From assembly GCF_011683955.1 (NCBI RefSeq), contig NZ_JAAQPI010000003.1:434001-498000 (forward strand): DNA of 64,000 bases, written 5' to 3'. The notes under the pieces were generated by a model. The model worked only from the letters and a program-made list of their open reading frames with translations, was not told where the DNA came from and did no database searches. The DNA is from Pseudomaricurvus alkylphenolicus. Its GTDB lineage: Bacteria; Pseudomonadota; Gammaproteobacteria; Pseudomonadales; Cellvibrionaceae. The translations under genes and the position numbers were made by a program. Shown piece by piece: positions 22,609 through 31,468 of the stretch (position 1 is its first letter; each line of letters begins with the position of its first letter).

Positions 22609-24434
22609 GACAGCGGCCCCTTTTCAGCGCTTTGGGCTTTTCCGGAATCGGCCAGCGTTGCTTTGGTTGTCTGTGTGATTTTTGGCGGTACGTGCAGAAG
22701 GCGCAGCGCCCCTTCGGCTACTTTTGAAAACACCGGTGCAGCGACTTCTCCGCCAAAGTACTGGCCTGATTTGGGCTCTTCAATCACCACTACAGCCACA
22801 ACCCGCGGATCAGCTGCAGGTGCCATTCCCGCGAATACGGAACGGTAACGGTCGTCGGCATAACCCTCCTTACCCACCTGGTGTACCGTGCCGGTTTTGC
22901 CCGCAGCCGGGTAAGATTCGATTTGTGCCTGACGGGCGGTACCCTCGGATTGCAAAACCGTCTTCAGCATGGCCACCAATTGCTGGGAAACCTCGCCATC
23001 CACTACTCGCTCCGGCTGAACCGTGCCGGCCTGACGCAGCAGACTGACCGGTTTTTTAAGGCCATGGTTGGCGACCACATTATAAGCCTGTGCCAACTGC
23101 AGTGCTGTCACGCTCATACCGTAACCAAAGCTGAAGTTGGCGTGCTCAATGTCAGTCCAGCGACGCCGATTTGGCAGCACACCAACGCTTTCACCGGGGA
23201 ATCCGATGCCGGTTCCCTGCCCCAACCCCAAGCGGAAGAACATATCGCGAATTTGATCCGGCGTAAGGTCCAGGGCCACCTTGCTGATGCCCACCTGGCT
23301 GGATTTTGTGATCACTCGTGTGAGACTGATGCGGCCGTAGTTTTTGGGATCCAGCAGCGTTTTTTGTCCAACGCGAATATAGCCAGGGTGTGTATTAATG
23401 ATGGTCCCTGGCGTGTAACGACCGGTTTCCAGCGCCGCCATTACGGTTAAGGGCTTCATGGTGGAGCCCGGCTCAAATTGATCAGTTACCGCACGATTGC
23501 GCAACGCCGCCATGCGAATGCCCTGGCGGTTGTTCGGGTTGTAGGAAGGCTGATTGACCATCGCCAGGATTTCACCTGTGTGGGTATCGAGCAACACCAG
23601 CGAGCCGGACTGTGCCTGGTGGCGAATCACCGCTTCTTTTAATTCACGGTAGGCAAGGTACTGCATGCGAAGATCAATACTGAGCTGAACATCCTTACCG
23701 GTTCTGGGGGCACGCAGCTCACCATCATCGCGAATAATGCGTCCCTTGAGATCCTTCAGCACGCGCTTGGAACCGGGAATGCCCGTAAGCCACTGGTCAA
23801 ACGCCAGCTCCACACCCTCTTGGCCCTGTTCGTCAATGTTGGTGAAACCAACGACGTGCGCGGCCACCTCGGCCGCAGGATAATAGCGCTGGTACTCGGT
23901 GCGCCCGTAGACACCGGGCCAACCATTGGCGAGTACTGCCTCAGCTTCCTGTGGCGGCATTTTGCGCTTGAGATACATAAACTCTTTGCCAGCGTAGCGG
24001 GAAAACTTCTTTTCCAGACTCGCCGCATCCATTTTGATGGCTTTGGCCAAAGCGGCCACTCCCATGGCACCGGCCTGCCACTCTTTGGGATTGACCCACA
24101 GAGTCACTACAGGAGTGCTGACGGCCAGTGGCTCACCGTGACGATCAGTGATGACCCCCCGGTGGGCAGGCAACTCTTCGGTACGAACAGTACGTGCGTT
24201 GCCCTGGCCCTGGAGAAACTCAAAGCCCCGATCATTGCCGGGGACAACCTGCAACATGGCGACGTGCCACAGCAGACCCGCCATCAGGGCGGCAAGCAGC
24301 GTTAGCGCCAGAACAAATCGCCAACGGGCGATAGGCAGCACGGCATTTTCTGCACCCTTTTTCTCCGCAGCACGCCTGACCGCTCCCCTTGCCGGGCTGG
24401 CCGAATCGTTCTTGTCGCGACTCATACGACTCAT
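22605..24434 (-). CDS. ftsI: Septal peptidoglycan transpeptidase FtsI (PBP3)
   Basis: FtsI cross-links septal peptidoglycan. The 609-residue product has a cytoplasmic tail, one membrane helix (about residues 39-60), a pedestal domain beginning at the RGVITDRHG region, and a class B transpeptidase domain. The active serine is Ser324 in EPGSTMKP, and Lys513-Thr514-Gly515 forms the KTG triad. The middle motif reads Ser378-Ser379-Gln380, where most FtsI proteins have SSN; see findings. It lies between ftsL and murE with 4-base overlaps on both sides. Confidence 0.96.
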   Translation of the reverse strand: MSRMSRDKNDSASPARGAVRRAAEKKGAENAVLPIARWRFVLALTLLAALMAGLLWHVAMLQVVPGNDRGFEFLQGQGNARTVRTEELPAHRGVITDRHGEPLAVSTPVVTLWVNPKEWQAGAMGVAALAKAIKMDAASLEKKFSRYAGKEFMYLKRKMPPQEAEAVLANGWPGVYGRTEYQRYYPAAEVAAHVVGFTNIDEQGQEGVELAFDQWLTGIPGSKRVLKDLKGRIIRDDGELRAPRTGKDVQLSIDLRMQYLAYRELKEAVIRHQAQSGSLVLLDTHTGEILAMVNQPSYNPNNRQGIRMAALRNRAVTDQFEPGSTMKPLTVMAALETGRYTPGTIINTHPGYIRVGQKTLLDPKNYGRISLTRVITKSSQVGISKVALDLTPDQIRDMFFRLGLGQGTGIGFPGESVGVLPNRRRWTDIEHANFSFGYGMSVTALQLAQAYNVVANHGLKKPVSLLRQAGTVQPERVVDGEVSQQLVAMLKTVLQSEGTARQAQIESYPAAGKTGTVHQVGKEGYADDRYRSVFAGMAPAADPRVVAVVVIEEPKSGQYFGGEVAAPVFSKVAEGALRLLHVPPKITQTTKATLADSGKAQSAEKGPLS

Positions 24435-24712
24435 GGCTGTACCATCACCAGCTGTTCGCCCTTGGGCACAATCATTTGCAATTGCTCACGCGCCTGCTGC
24501 TCAATACGACCGTAGGCAGACCAGGCACTCTGCTCCAACAGATACTGCCCCCACTGCTCATGCAAAAACGCCGCCTCACGCCGCAGCACTTCCAACTCAT
24601 TAAGTTGCGTGCGGGATTCGTGGGTGCTGCGCACGACCGCCAGGGCGCTGCCAAGCACCAGTAGCCACAGCACCGCCAACACCGCTTTTGCCTTGAGATT
24701 GCTGCTGGTCAT
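24431..24712 (-). CDS. ftsL: Cell division protein FtsL
   Basis: FtsL is a small bitopic protein that joins FtsB and FtsQ and activates FtsWI. The 93-residue product has a short N-terminal tail, one membrane helix (about residues 9-27, VLAVLWLLVLGSALAVV), and a heptad-patterned periplasmic coiled coil (TQLNELEVLRREAAFLHEQW). Sequence conservation in this family is low, so the call rests on size, topology and position between rsmH and ftsI. It overlaps ftsI by 4 bases. Confidence 0.9.
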   Translation of the reverse strand: MTSSNLKAKAVLAVLWLLVLGSALAVVRSTHESRTQLNELEVLRREAAFLHEQWGQYLLEQSAWSAYGRIEQQAREQLQMIVPKGEQLVMVQP

Positions 24713-24761
24713 CGACCCGTCCGTTCAGCCCCGTTGATCCGTTATTCAGTCGTAGAAATGG

Positions 24762-25691
24762 TTATTGTAATTTTTCAGCAACCCGCATAACAGCGCTTCT
24801 GGAGCGCTGGTTAGCATTTACTTCGCCCGATTTTGCCTTGACCGCCTTGCCGATGGATTTAAGGCGACGGTTAAGCTGGGATTCCATCAACGGCAGCCCC
24901 GCGGGAACATCCTGGCCCCTCTCATGGTGGCGAATAAATCGCTTCACCATACGATCTTCCAGGGAGTGGAAACTGATCACCACCAATCGCCCTCCCGGGC
25001 GCAGGACTTCCAGCGCCTGATCCAGGAAACTCTCCAGATCTCCAAGCTCATTATTCACTTCGATGCGGATGGCCTGAAATGCTCGAGTGGCAGGATGTTT
25101 GCCTTTTTCCCAGGCGGGATTGGCCTCGGCAACGATGTTGGCCAGGCGACCTGTACGGGTAATGGGCGCCTCTTCGCGAGCTTTGACGATGGCACGCGCC
25201 ATGCGCTTGGCGAAGCGCTCCTCGCCGTACACTTTTAGCACACGAGCGATTTCAGTTTCATCGGTGGTATTCACCCACTGCTCCGCGCTGATGCCCGATG
25301 TGGTATCCATGCGCATATCCAGCGGCCCGTCATTGAGAAAGGAAAACCCCCGCTCCGCCACATCCAGCTGCGGAGATGACACCCCCAGGTCGACCAGTAC
25401 GCCATCCACTTGGCCGTCCCAGCCCCGGGCATCCATATAAGAACGCAGTTGAGCAAAAGATCCATGTTCAATAGAGAAACGGGCGTCGGCCTGCTCAAGC
25501 GCCTGTCCCTCAGCGATGGCCGTTGGGTCTTTATCGATGCCTACAAGCTGCCCCTGTGGTCCCAACTGGTCGAGTACCAGACGGGAGTGACCGCCGCGAC
25601 CGAAGGTGCCGTCGACATAGATGCCGTCGACATTGCTCACCAGTGCATCGACAGCCTCTTGCAGCAATACCGTTATATGTTGGTCACTCAT
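24762..25691 (-). CDS. rsmH: 16S rRNA (cytosine1402-N4)-methyltransferase RsmH
   Basis: RsmH (MraW) methylates N4 of C1402 in the decoding centre. The 309-residue product has the SAM-binding [23 protein letters not shown], the RMAR motif and [15 protein letters not shown], and the late [15 protein letters not shown] signature. ATG at 25691 is preferred because GGGTGG lies about 5 bases upstream; a GTG three codons earlier is the alternative. It sits between mraZ and ftsL. Confidence 0.97.
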   Translation of the reverse strand: MSDQHITVLLQEAVDALVSNVDGIYVDGTFGRGGHSRLVLDQLGPQGQLVGIDKDPTAIAEGQALEQADARFSIEHGSFAQLRSYMDARGWDGQVDGVLVDLGVSSPQLDVAERGFSFLNDGPLDMRMDTTSGISAEQWVNTTDETEIARVLKVYGEERFAKRMARAIVKAREEAPITRTGRLANIVAEANPAWEKGKHPATRAFQAIRIEVNNELGDLESFLDQALEVLRPGGRLVVISFHSLEDRMVKRFIRHHERGQDVPAGLPLMESQLNRRLKSIGKAVKAKSGEVNANQRSRSAVMRVAEKLQ

Positions 25692-25712
25692 GGCGGCCAC
25701 CCAGTGGTTTCA

Positions 25713-26153
25713 TTACAGCGTCAGCCCCTGCAGCTCTTCAGCCAGTTCATCGTCATCCTGCTCTTCCAACAGAGCATTCCAGCTTTCCTCACTCCAGAGT
25801 TCGGCTTTTTCGTTCAATCCCACCAACACCAGTTTTTTATCCAGCCCGGCATATTCACGCAGTATGGCGGGCAGCAGCACACGGCCATTGCCATCCATCT
25901 CCAATTCAGTGGCGTTACCCAGAACCAGGCGCTGAATGCGGCGGACCGATTTTTTGGCATTGGGGAGAGCACTCAAGGTGGCAGCGACATCGCGCCACTG
26001 ATGCTCCGGATAAATGTTCAAACAGCGCTCATAGGGGTTGGCAGTAACGACCAGACGGCCGCTACAGGCAGCAGTAAGCACATCGCGATACTTGCTAGGT
26101 ATCGCCATGCGTCCTTTTGCATCCATATTAATGGATTGGCTGCCCTGAAACAC
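25713..26153 (-). CDS. mraZ: Transcriptional regulator MraZ
   Basis: MraZ is an AbrB-fold ring-forming DNA-binding protein that represses the dcw operon. The 146-residue product has both family repeats with the DxxxR signature: MDAKGRMAIPSKYR at residues 10-23 and MDGNGRVLLPAILR near residues 85-98. It is the first gene of the dcw cluster. The phased GTGG repeats at 26211-26244, between the predicted promoter and this start, are its likely binding sites, giving autorepression. Confidence 0.96.
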   Translation of the reverse strand: MFQGSQSINMDAKGRMAIPSKYRDVLTAACSGRLVVTANPYERCLNIYPEHQWRDVAATLSALPNAKKSVRRIQRLVLGNATELEMDGNGRVLLPAILREYAGLDKKLVLVGLNEKAELWSEESWNALLEEQDDDELAEELQGLTL

Positions 26154-26210
26154 GTTTCACCCCAAGTTGGAAAGATTGGGCACTGACCACCACTCAGCAC
26201 CACAAATACT

Positions 26211-26244
26211 CCACGAAAAAACACTTATATCCACTTTTTACCAC
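26211..26244 (-). promoter_or_regulatory. MraZ operator: GTGG repeats at exact 10-bp period
   Basis: On the minus strand, GTG(G) occurs with starts exactly 10 bp apart. On the plus strand these are CCAC at 26211, ACAC at 26221, CCAC at 26231 and CCAC at 26241, with a further CCAC at 26249 out of phase. Three or more GTG-type repeats with a 10-bp period upstream of mraZ are the known MraZ recognition pattern. They lie just downstream of the predicted -10, so bound MraZ would block initiation. Confidence 0.8.
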
Positions 26245-26250
26245 ACTGCC

Positions 26251-26278
26251 ACTATAAGTCGGCACACTGCAAAGTCAA
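26251..26278 (-). promoter_or_regulatory. Sigma-70 promoter of the dcw operon
   Basis: On the minus strand TTGACT (26278-26273) and TATAGT (26256-26251) are spaced 16 bases apart, about 100 bases upstream of mraZ. Both hexamers match five of six consensus positions. The MraZ boxes follow immediately downstream, which supports this as the mraZ promoter. Confidence 0.7.
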
Positions 26279-26280
26279 GG

Positions 26281-26856
26281 AATTGCGCAGCTAAATAGAG
26301 GAAACATGAAGGGAATATCGGCGAACTGGCCGCGAACGGGCCTGAAACCCCAATACGAATGCGTATGAATTTTCTTAAATTACAATAGACTAAAGCACAA
26401 ACTTAAAGTATTACTTTAAGTATGGTATTTTCTTGGCATTGATAAGGATAAACAGAAGGGGAAGGAGTGGGGATTTGACCCACTGGAAGCCGCCTGGCGC
26501 CTTGCTTTGCATCAAAGGCCGATGCAGGGCATCCTAACCGCGTCTTTTCGCTGCAACAAAGGAGAATTAACCTTTGTATTGCACGATATTAAAAGATCTT
26601 TTGCCTGGCAACCCCTTTATTGAGATTGACAGCTTTGATTTTGAACCAGGTTTTACCTGTATGCAAGTACAGCAGTTTAAGAAAAGGGCAATATAAAGAT
26701 GAGCAGGATGCCACCTGGCTCACAGAATTGCCCTTCAAAGCTTTGAGCGGTGGGTGCTACACTCATGAGGTAGTAGCGCCTTTTTGGATCATAGTGCCTG
26801 ATGCCCGCAGAGGATGTCCCCTGCGCTAACAATTATTTTTAACAAGGAAGCCTGAC
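26281..26856. other. 0.58 kb stretch without a convincing gene
   Basis: The stretch separates the dcw promoter from the secreted-protein gene. It holds a perfect 21-bp palindrome (26401-26421). One frame is open from about 26420 to 26622 and reads like protein (WGFDPLEAAWRLAL...) but lacks a good start. A second small frame, TTG 26574 to stop 26696, has AAAGGAG 9 bases upstream and encodes 40 residues including IEIDSFDFEPGFTC. The two frames are adjacent but shifted, which could be the trace of a decayed gene. I do not recognise either sequence. The last 27 bases hold the ribosome-binding site of the next gene (AAGGAAG). Confidence 0.4.
26401..26421. repeat. Perfect 21-bp palindrome, operator-like
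   Basis: Arms ACTTAAAGTA (26401-26410) and TACTTTAAGT (26412-26421) are exact inverse complements around a single T. The sequence is AT-rich and about 20 bases upstream of possible promoter-like DNA. The form suits a dimeric helix-turn-helix repressor; the protein is unknown. Confidence 0.6.
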
Positions 26857-29130
26857 ATGGGATCACTGAACAGCCCCTTCCCCTCCGATGGAAGCTCTGG
26901 AGGCTCTTCCGATAGCCAAAACCCCCTCCTGCCGGATGACGCTGAAGTTTCTGAAGACGCGGGCGAACTGGTCGACGGCCTGGGCGGCGAATTCGGGTTT
27001 GGAGAAAATGTCGTATCGCGTAACGATGACGGTTCCAGCCCACTGGTGGATATCACGAGCGTATTCCCGGATGGTATCGATTTCTTCGGCACCACCTGGA
27101 CAGGCATCTACATCAATACCAACGGTAATATTACCTTCGAACGGGCGCTCTCCTCTTTTACTCCCAACGTCATCGGCGAGAATTTTGGCTCCCCAATTAT
27201 TGCGCCATTTTGGGCGGACGTAGATACCCGCGCCGAAAGCACCTCGTTCACCAACGGTGGCAATTCCCGGGGTACAAACCAAGTCTGGTACGACCTGGAT
27301 ACAGAGACCAACACCATCACCGTTACCTGGGATGATGTGGGCTATTACAGTCGCCATACCGACAAACTCAACGCCTTCCAGTTGCAATTGGTTAATACCG
27401 GTGACGCCGGCGACTTTGACATCATTTATCGCTATGAGGCCATCAACTGGGTGACCGGCGACGCCAGTGGCGGCACCAACGGATTGGGCGGAACCCCGGC
27501 CCGAGCGGGATTTGCCGCCGGCGACGGCATTAATTATTTCGAATTTTTCTTCTCCGGCGACGAAGCTTTTATGCTCAACCTTGAGCGCCTGCTGCTCGCT
27601 GGCTCAGAAGAGCCCGGCGTCTGGCGCTTCTCCGTCCGGGATGGTCGCGTCGTAGGTGTCGGTCAGGAAAACGTCGATGACGTTCTGGAAGGCACCGAAA
27701 ACGCTGACATCATGGATGGCCGCAGCGGTAATGACACCCTGATTGGCCTGGGCGGCGACGACACCATGGTGGGCGGAGAAGGAGACGATACCCTGCGCGG
27801 CGGTGATGGCGACGATGACCTGATTGGCGGCACCGGTACCAACGCTATCTTTGGCGACGCCGGCGACGATACGGCCGTGTATGCCATCACCCGGGATCAG
27901 GCCAATATTGCCCATCTGGGCGGCACCACCTATACCGTCAGCGGCCAAATCGGCGGTGTAGACTTCAGCGACACCTTGAACGACGTTGAACATTTGCAGT
28001 TCGAAGACGTGACTTTAACCTTCGGCGTCGATGAGATCAGCAACGTCATTGAGGGCACTGAAGAAGGCGAAAGCCTGACTGGCAGTACCGGCAACGATAC
28101 CATCAACGGCCTGGGCGGCGATGACACCATTAATGCCGCCGGTGGCGACGATGTGCTTGATGGCGGCGACGGAGATGACACTCTGAATGCAGGCGATGGT
28201 AACGACCGCTTGATCGGAGGCACCGGTACCAATGCCCTGTCCGGTGAAGACGGCGATGACAGTGCCGTATTCGCGCTGGCTCATACGGACGCCACCATTA
28301 TCGAAAACGAAGACGGCACCATTAGCGTCAGCGGCCAATTGGGCGAAAACCCATTTGCTGACACCTTGACCGGCATTGAACGCCTGAGCTTTACAGACTT
28401 CGACTTGCTGTTCGGCCAGGACGATGCCGATGACAACCTGACAGGCAGCGCCAACAACGACAAAATGGAAGGTCGCGGTGGCGATGACACCCTTACCGGC
28501 GGCGCCGGTGACGACTTCCTGATTGGCGGCACCGGCACCAATACGCTGATGGGTGACGATGGCACCGATACTGCCGCCTATGCTGCGATCCGCAATAGTG
28601 TTGAGATCGCAGACAATGGCGACGGCACTTATGCGCTGACAGGCCTGCTCGGTGAAACCGCATTCTCCGACAGTCTCTCCGGTATGGAACGCCTCAACTT
28701 CTCAGACGGCGATATGACCATCGAGAGAGCCATAGAGATCCGCGAGACACAGAAAGAAGTGGCACGGCTCTTTAGCGCGCTCTTCGACCGGATGCCGGCT
28801 GAAGAAGGCTTACGGTACTGGGTCAACGACATCAGCACCTCCATAACGATCCAGGGCGCAGCACACGCGTTCACCCAATCTCAGGAGTTTATCGATCTCT
28901 ATGGCGCGGCGGTATCCGACGAAGAGTTCGTCACGCTGCTGTATAACAATATTCTGGATCGAGATCCTGCAGCTGCGGGTTTGGAGTATTGGCTGGCTGA
29001 GCTGGCGGTGACTGAGGATCGTGGAGCGGTGATTGTCAGCTTTTCTAACTCTGAGGAATTTATTAATAACACAGAGGCCGAGATTGATAACTACCTCGCC
29101 AACATTGCCCTGACAGATTACATCCTCTAA
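26857..29130 (+). CDS. Secreted NIDO-domain / RTX-repeat / DUF4214 protein
   Basis: A 757-residue acidic protein. Residues 1-60 are a Ser/Gly/Asp-rich lead without a Sec signal peptide. Residues about 62-255 form a nidogen-like (NIDO) domain (DGIDFFGTTWTGIYINTNG, IIAPFWADVDTR, VWYDLDTETNTITVTWDDVGYY). From about 270 to 625 come three modules, each a run of calcium-binding GGxGxDxL nonapeptides followed by a 50-55 residue non-RTX segment with the pattern DTL..(V/I)E.L.F.D. Residues about 630-757 are a DUF4214 domain with two copies of a (D)R.P...GL.YW motif. RTX repeats and no signal peptide imply type I secretion, with a separator or adhesion role outside the cell (inference). AAGGAAG gives a good ribosome-binding site. 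No ABC/MFP secretion genes lie in the window. Confidence 0.85.
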   Translation: MGSLNSPFPSDGSSGGSSDSQNPLLPDDAEVSEDAGELVDGLGGEFGFGENVVSRNDDGSSPLVDITSVFPDGIDFFGTTWTGIYINTNGNITFERALSSFTPNVIGENFGSPIIAPFWADVDTRAESTSFTNGGNSRGTNQVWYDLDTETNTITVTWDDVGYYSRHTDKLNAFQLQLVNTGDAGDFDIIYRYEAINWVTGDASGGTNGLGGTPARAGFAAGDGINYFEFFFSGDEAFMLNLERLLLAGSEEPGVWRFSVRDGRVVGVGQENVDDVLEGTENADIMDGRSGNDTLIGLGGDDTMVGGEGDDTLRGGDGDDDLIGGTGTNAIFGDAGDDTAVYAITRDQANIAHLGGTTYTVSGQIGGVDFSDTLNDVEHLQFEDVTLTFGVDEISNVIEGTEEGESLTGSTGNDTINGLGGDDTINAAGGDDVLDGGDGDDTLNAGDGNDRLIGGTGTNALSGEDGDDSAVFALAHTDATIIENEDGTISVSGQLGENPFADTLTGIERLSFTDFDLLFGQDDADDNLTGSANNDKMEGRGGDDTLTGGAGDDFLIGGTGTNTLMGDDGTDTAAYAAIRNSVEIADNGDGTYALTGLLGETAFSDSLSGMERLNFSDGDMTIERAIEIRETQKEVARLFSALFDRMPAEEGLRYWVNDISTSITIQGAAHAFTQSQEFIDLYGAAVSDEEFVTLLYNNILDRDPAAAGLEYWLAELAVTEDRGAVIVSFSNSEEFINNTEAEIDNYLANIALTDYIL

Positions 29131-29136
29131 CCCAAT

Positions 29137-29173
29137 GGGGCCGAGCGTCGCCACGCGACAAAGTCTCGGCCCC
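29137..29173 (+). terminator. Terminator hairpin after the RTX gene
   Basis: GGGGCCGAG (29137-29145) pairs with CTCGGCCCC (29165-29173), and an inner GTCGC/GCGAC stem lengthens the hairpin. It begins seven bases after the stop codon. The following T-run is poor (TGATTTCTATT), so termination may be incomplete. Confidence 0.6.
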
Positions 29174-29193
29174 TGATTTCTATTACAGTTGTC

Positions 29194-31035
29194 ATGGATG
29201 TATTCAGCTGTCTGCTGCGCTCCCTATTGGTACTGCTGCTCACCGGATTCGCTTCCTATTTGAGTGCCCAGACCAAAACTCTTGACTGCCCAACTGCCCC
29301 GGTTGAACAAGCAAGCGTCAACCTGCAGTGCCTGCACATCAGCAACCAGATCGAGCTTAGGGGGCACTGGCAGCTGGATTTTAAAGCTGAGCAGGGCAAT
29401 TTTCACTTTCAAGGGCTGGCCCCGGTGCCTCTGCGCTGGATGCAGCTGGTTGGTAATGAGAGCAGACTTTTCCGCGGAAAGGGGGTTTACCGGCTCAGTT
29501 TATCGGGCGGGCAGAACCTGCCACCGTTATCCCTGGCGTTGCCTCGCATCTGGGCGGGCCGGGAGATTTCCATTTTGCATACCGACGGTCGGGTAACGAC
29601 TTTACTCCGCGCCGGCGATCTTGACGACAGAAACAACATCCACCGTGCACCGGTTTCGGAACAACTGTTATCCCTGCCTCCATTGGAAGAGGGTGCACAG
29701 TTGCAGATTTCCTTGGGGAGTTATGAAACCCGGTTTGCCGGACTCTGGCAGGCGCCAGTCATCGGCATCAACACCGAGCTACAAAGGCAGTTTGTCGCCC
29801 GCAAGAGTGGCGCCATTGCCGTCTCCACAACCCTACTGTTGTTTGTCGGCGTGATTCTGGCGTTGCGACGGATACAGATTCGCGAACAAGGTATGCTGGC
29901 ACTCGCCTTCACAGCCACTTGCCTGGCCACCCGACAAATCAACAATTCGGGGGTTATTTATGACCTGTTCCCGACGCTTACCTCAAGTACCGATGCGTAC
30001 ATCAGTTGGCTGAGTTTTCTGTTTGGCGTATTGGCAGGTTTCTATTACCTGTTCTTGCGTTTTCAGCCCCGTATTCCCATTTGGGTAGCCTCGCTGCCAA
30101 TGGGCGCCGCACTGCTGCACATCGGTCTGGTCGTGACCGCCGACCTTAACACGGTGCAACAATTCGGGAACATCCTGCGTCCGCTTATCGCACTGATGGC
30201 CTTTGTTTCCTTCGGATATATGATCCGGCATCTGGCCAACAGCTCCCTGGATGACCTGCTGACACTGGGTGGCTTTTGTCTGATTGTCGTTGCCTTGGGA
30301 TTCGACATCGCCTACTTTCACTTTTCCCAGAGCGATTTACTGGTCCCCATGACCTCTCTTGCCTGGATCGTGTTCATTGGTTCCCAGACTTATCTCTTTT
30401 CCCGACGCTATTTCGACACACTTCAACAGAATGCTCTTCTGAACCAAGAGTTATCCGAACTGAACCAACACCTGGAACAACGTATTCTCGCGAGAACCCA
30501 AGAGCTGGACGCTAAAAACCGGGAATTGGAAATACTCTCTCGAACAGATACCCTCACGGGCCTGGCAAACCGCTGGGTGGTGCAAGAGTTTGTCCAACAG
30601 GAATTTTCTCGTTTAAAACGGCAGCCATCCACGCTGTCGGCTGCACTGCTGGACGTGGACTTCTTTAAGAAAGTCAATGATTGCCACGGTCACCAGGCCG
30701 GTGATGAGGTATTGAAAGCTGTAGGCAAACTGCTGAGCGAATCGGTACGGGAGATGGATTTGGTGGCACGCTGGGGCGGTGAAGAATTCTGTGTCATATT
30801 CCCCACCATCAATGAGCAGGAAGCTTTTCAGATTATGGAGCGCATACGAACCAAACTCTCGACCTCCCCCATCAAAACCTCAAACGGTAGCGTTGTCGAA
30901 GTTACCTGCAGCACCGGCGTCGCCTCTACAGACCAACCGATACCGCTGGAGCGTTTAATGGAAGAGGCAGACCGTGCGCTATATGACGCCAAGAAACAGG
31001 GCAGGAATCAGACCAAGCTTGCGCAGGCGCTTTGA
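29194..31035 (+). CDS. Membrane diguanylate cyclase with 7TMR-DISM-like sensor
   Basis: The protein makes cyclic di-GMP from two GTP. Of 613 residues, 1-26 look like a signal peptide or first helix, about 27-205 an extracytoplasmic beta-rich domain, about 208-410 a seven-helix membrane unit, about 415-460 a coiled coil, and about 455-613 the GGDEF domain. The catalytic loop is GGEEF at residues 528-532. RxxD lies exactly five residues before it (REMD then LVARW), so product inhibition at the I-site is likely. The start ATG at 29194 has no clear ribosome-binding site. It follows the RTX gene and converges on the RNase P RNA gene. A link between c-di-GMP and the secreted RTX protein is plausible but unproven. 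Confidence 0.9.
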   Translation: MDVFSCLLRSLLVLLLTGFASYLSAQTKTLDCPTAPVEQASVNLQCLHISNQIELRGHWQLDFKAEQGNFHFQGLAPVPLRWMQLVGNESRLFRGKGVYRLSLSGGQNLPPLSLALPRIWAGREISILHTDGRVTTLLRAGDLDDRNNIHRAPVSEQLLSLPPLEEGAQLQISLGSYETRFAGLWQAPVIGINTELQRQFVARKSGAIAVSTTLLLFVGVILALRRIQIREQGMLALAFTATCLATRQINNSGVIYDLFPTLTSSTDAYISWLSFLFGVLAGFYYLFLRFQPRIPIWVASLPMGAALLHIGLVVTADLNTVQQFGNILRPLIALMAFVSFGYMIRHLANSSLDDLLTLGGFCLIVVALGFDIAYFHFSQSDLLVPMTSLAWIVFIGSQTYLFSRRYFDTLQQNALLNQELSELNQHLEQRILARTQELDAKNRELEILSRTDTLTGLANRWVVQEFVQQEFSRLKRQPSTLSAALLDVDFFKKVNDCHGHQAGDEVLKAVGKLLSESVREMDLVARWGGEEFCVIFPTINEQEAFQIMERIRTKLSTSPIKTSNGSVVEVTCSTGVASTDQPIPLERLMEEADRALYDAKKQGRNQTKLAQAL

Positions 31036-31061
31036 GCACTGCCAGAGAAAACACCTGAAGA

Positions 31062-31430
<369 letters not shown>

Positions 31431-31436
31431 GGGCGC

Positions 31437-31465
31437 AGGGTAGCGCCTAAGCAGGCAGATAGCAA
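31437..31465 (-). promoter_or_regulatory. rnpB promoter
   Basis: On the minus strand TTGCTA (31465-31460) and TACCCT (31442-31437) are 17 bases apart, placing transcription start at about 31430, exactly where the P1 helix begins. The -35 lies 4 bases beyond the stop codon of the upstream TonB-receptor gene. Confidence 0.65.
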
Positions 31466-31468
31466 TAG

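Noticed and set aside
26281-26622. Possible riboswitch or structured leader upstream of the RTX gene
   Set aside because: I found no c-di-GMP, cobalamin, TPP or other known aptamer core, only small local stems.
26857-28700. Repeats in the RTX gene as a CRISPR array
   Set aside because: The repeats are codon-phased, glycine/aspartate-encoding and vary in sequence, with no constant spacer length.
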